DNA from: Spirochaetota bacterium
GTDB lineage: Bacteria > Spirochaetota > Spirochaetia > Treponematales > Treponemataceae
DNA: 6,659 nt
Reading direction: 5' to 3'
Assembly: GCA_022704725.1 (NCBI GenBank)
Contig: JAKJFV010000091.1
Coordinates: forward strand, 1 to 6,659
Shown piece after piece: positions 5,084 through 6,659 of this stretch (positions within the stretch are counted from its first letter, which is position 1; every line of letters starts with the position of its first letter). A program made the translations under genes and the position numbers. Under the pieces are notes generated by a model, which saw only the letters and a list, made by a program, of their open reading frames with translations, was not told where the DNA came from and did not search any database.

Positions 5084-6151
5084 ATGACAAAACTATCATT
5101 GAAAGAATCATTACCCCGGTTATTGAAAAAGAAGCCGGGTGAGGCTGTGTCCAGTACAAGCCTGCTGCTGACAATTACCATCTGCAGTTTTATTATAATG
5201 TACCTGCTGGCTATGCTCATATGGGGAGGCGGCTTTCTTAATCCCCAGCAGTTTTTTGACATCTTTAATAATAATTCCTACCTGATTGTTATATCCTGCG
5301 GTCTTACCGTTGTTATGATAGCAGCAGGAATAGATATATCAGTCGGCGGTATGATAGCATTAGTTACCATGACCTGTGTTGTATACCTTGAAGACCATAC
5401 CGGAAGCGTCTTAGGTTCAATGCTTATAGCATTAGCTATGGGATTAACAGTAGGCGTTATTCAGGGTTTTTTAGTTTCATATTTAAATATACAGCCCTTC
5501 ATTGTAACACTTGGCGGTATGTTCTTTGCAAAAGGAATGACTACAATTGTCAGCAGTGCACCGCGCACCATAACAAATACTGCATTTCTTGCACTAAAAG
5601 ATGCACGCATTGTTATTCCCGGACTCGGCACCTACGGTAAGGCAGGAAATTTTATTCCTGTTAGAATTGAACCCGGCGTCATAATTGCATTAGCCATAGT
5701 ATTATTGATATGGGCTATGTGCAAGTGGACAAGGTTTGGAAGAAACCTTTATGCTGTAGGCGGAAGCAGTCAGAGCGCGTTGATGCTTGGTATAAATGTT
5801 AAAAAAACAAAGTTTTTTTCTTACGTACTGTGCGGATTGCTTTCTGGAATAGCCGCTTACATTTACCTGCTTCATACCGGAGCCGGTAATGCATCAAATG
5901 CTACCTCTGCAGAAATTCAGGCAATAGCATCTTCAATTATCGGAGGGACACTCTTAACCGGAGGAGTCGGAAGCGTTGTAGGAAGTTTATTCGGAGTTCT
6001 TTCATTAAAGACCATAAGCAATATTGTTGTTGCTTCGGGATTGAGAGAACCATACTGGCAAAGCATAACAACAGGTTTAATGTTGTGCTTCTTTATTCTG
6101 CTTCAAAGTATAATTCTTAAAATACGTAAAAACAAAGGTATTGGAACTTGA
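5084..6151 (+). CDS. yjfF: YjfF-like sugar ABC importer permease
   Basis: This 355-residue inner-membrane protein is the second, non-identical permease of the importer, slightly longer than E. coli YjfF mainly because of a Lys-rich N-terminal tail of about 25 residues. Hydrophobic segments follow at roughly 26-48, 66-82, 86-101, 108-135, 139-150, 198-212, 244-262 and 328-346. Motifs include Ala-Gly-Ile-Asp-Ile-Ser-Val-Gly-Gly (81-89), Asn-Ile-Gln-Pro-Phe-Ile-Val-Thr-Leu-Gly-Gly-Met-Phe-Phe (135-148), the coupling-loop segment Val-Gly-Gly-Ser-Ser-Gln-Ser-Ala-x-Met-Leu-Gly-Ile (225-237) and Ile-Ile-Gly-Gly-Thr-Leu-Leu-Thr-Gly-Gly-Val-Gly (285-296). The last one is a close match to E. coli YjfF. 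A GGAG ribosome-binding site (5070-5073) lies 10 bases before the ATG, inside the end of the previous gene. This is the last gene of the operon, followed by a strong terminator. Confidence 0.9.
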   Translation: MTKLSLKESLPRLLKKKPGEAVSSTSLLLTITICSFIIMYLLAMLIWGGGFLNPQQFFDIFNNNSYLIVISCGLTVVMIAAGIDISVGGMIALVTMTCVVYLEDHTGSVLGSMLIALAMGLTVGVIQGFLVSYLNIQPFIVTLGGMFFAKGMTTIVSSAPRTITNTAFLALKDARIVIPGLGTYGKAGNFIPVRIEPGVIIALAIVLLIWAMCKWTRFGRNLYAVGGSSQSALMLGINVKKTKFFSYVLCGLLSGIAAYIYLLHTGAGNASNATSAEIQAIASSIIGGTLLTGGVGSVVGSLFGVLSLKTISNIVVASGLREPYWQSITTGLMLCFFILLQSIILKIRKNKGIGT

Positions 6152-6175
6152 GAGCATTTTTTTCCCCCTAATTTT

Positions 6176-6208
6176 GCGGTGCCGGTTTTTTCCCCGGCAC
6201 CGCTTTTT
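6176..6208 (+). terminator. Rho-independent terminator of the importer operon
   Basis: A perfect 10-bp GC-rich stem GCGGTGCCGG (6176-6185) and CCGGCACCGC (6194-6203), with an 8-base loop, is followed directly by five T (6204-6208). It begins 25 bases after the last permease stop codon. Read on the minus strand, the stem is followed by AAAATT rather than a T-run, so it serves the importer operon and not the convergent regulator. Confidence 0.92.
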
Positions 6209-6212
6209 ATTA

Positions 6213-6659
6213 TCAGTCTTCGTACACATCTGCAATCATTTGTATTCGGCGCTTCATCTCTGTGCGGATATGAAGCGGCTCTAAACACTCGCATTTGTCG
6301 CCAAAACTCATAAGTGTGCTGTAGTAGTAATCGTTTTCTATGAAAGGGAAACGCACAATGTAATGCTCCTCCCCGTCCGGAATGAAGGAGTCAAAGCTGC
6401 AGTAATCAAGAAGCCTGTCCATGACGGATGCATGAATGCGGATTTTAATCTTTGTCTGCATTGCTTCAGCAGCATCGGAATAATCCAGCTGCGGTTTTTC
6501 ATGATCTCGCGGTATAAATACTTCATCTTGCATATGAAGGTTTGACATTCTTGCCAGTTTAAAAAGACGAAAATCATTTCTTGTGCGGCAATACCCCTGA
6601 AAATACCACTGACTGTTTTTTAAGACGAGCATATAGGGCTCTGCCTGCCGGGCTGTTCT
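6213..6659 (-). CDS. WYL/WCX-domain transcriptional regulator, 3' part (5' end outside window)
   Basis: The minus-strand frame is open from the window edge to TGA 6215-6213, giving 148 residues. Residues about 8-46 are the end of a WYL domain: Glu-Pro-Tyr-Met-Leu-Val-Leu-Lys, then Gln-Trp-Tyr-Phe-Gln-Gly-Tyr-Cys and Asp-Phe-Arg-Leu-Phe-Lys-Leu. Residues about 68-146 fit the WCX C-terminal extension, with Ile-Pro-Asp-Gly-Glu, Phe-Gly-Asp near the end, and Leu-Glu-Pro-Leu-His-Ile-Arg before a final helix ending in Val-Tyr-Glu-Asp. Proteins of this type usually carry an N-terminal helix-turn-helix and sense a small ligand or nucleic acid through WYL; the DNA-binding part is not in view. The ATG at 6632-6630 lies inside the WYL domain and is not the true start. 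Convergence on the importer operon makes it a possible local regulator, by position only. Confidence 0.82.
   Translation of the reverse strand, partial: RTARQAEPYMLVLKNSQWYFQGYCRTRNDFRLFKLARMSNLHMQDEVFIPRDHEKPQLDYSDAAEAMQTKIKIRIHASVMDRLLDYCSFDSFIPDGEEHYIVRFPFIENDYYYSTLMSFGDKCECLEPLHIRTEMKRRIQMIADVYED

Noticed and set aside
1..6659. CRISPR array, tRNA or rRNA genes, insertion sequence, phage or defence system
   Set aside because: I saw no spaced direct repeats, cloverleaf-like sequence, transposase, integrase or nuclease gene on either strand. Apart from the spacers, the window is accounted for by one repeat protein, one chemoreceptor remnant, one importer operon and one regulator.

Overview
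The window looks like a piece of a spirochaete chromosome, most likely an oral-type Treponema. The base composition is moderately AT-rich. It carries a BspA-like leucine-rich-repeat protein, a chemoreceptor remnant ending in a typical chemoreceptor C-terminus, and a sugar-binding protein whose leader ends in Phe-Ala-Gly-Gly-Gln-Lys, a pattern I associate with spirochaetal binding proteins. The genus is an inference from gene content and style, not from a marker gene.

Layout. Bases 1-434 hold the 3' end of the leucine-rich-repeat gene (+). Bases 435-631 are a gene-free spacer with a 7-bp tandem repeat and several inverted repeats. Bases 632-1147 (-) are the C-terminal half of a methyl-accepting chemotaxis protein, broken off at the cytoplasmic hairpin tip, so a pseudogene. 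Bases 1148-1409 are the upstream control region of the main operon. Bases 1410-6151 (+) are a complete four-gene ABC importer of the CUT2 type: substrate-binding protein, two-domain ATPase and two different permeases. Both the order and the sequences resemble E. coli ytfQ-ytfR-ytfT-yjfF. A strong rho-independent terminator follows at 6176-6208. Bases 6213-6659 (-) are the 3' part of a WYL/WCX-domain transcriptional regulator that converges on the operon and runs off the window.

How it works together. By analogy with E. coli YtfQRT-YjfF, the system should bind a furanose-form hexose (galactofuranose or a similar sugar) in the periplasm and import it through a heterodimeric permease driven by one two-domain ATPase. 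The last three genes are tightly packed: an 8-bp overlap, then a 1-bp gap. The binding-protein gene is set apart by 129 bp containing two hairpins and a new extended -10 promoter, an arrangement that would let binding protein be made in excess. The WYL protein is a possible sugar-responsive regulator by position only.

I found no CRISPR array, tRNA, rRNA, intact mobile element or clearly new system. The main points of interest are the nested terminator and promoter, the broken chemoreceptor, and the structured spacer at 435-631.
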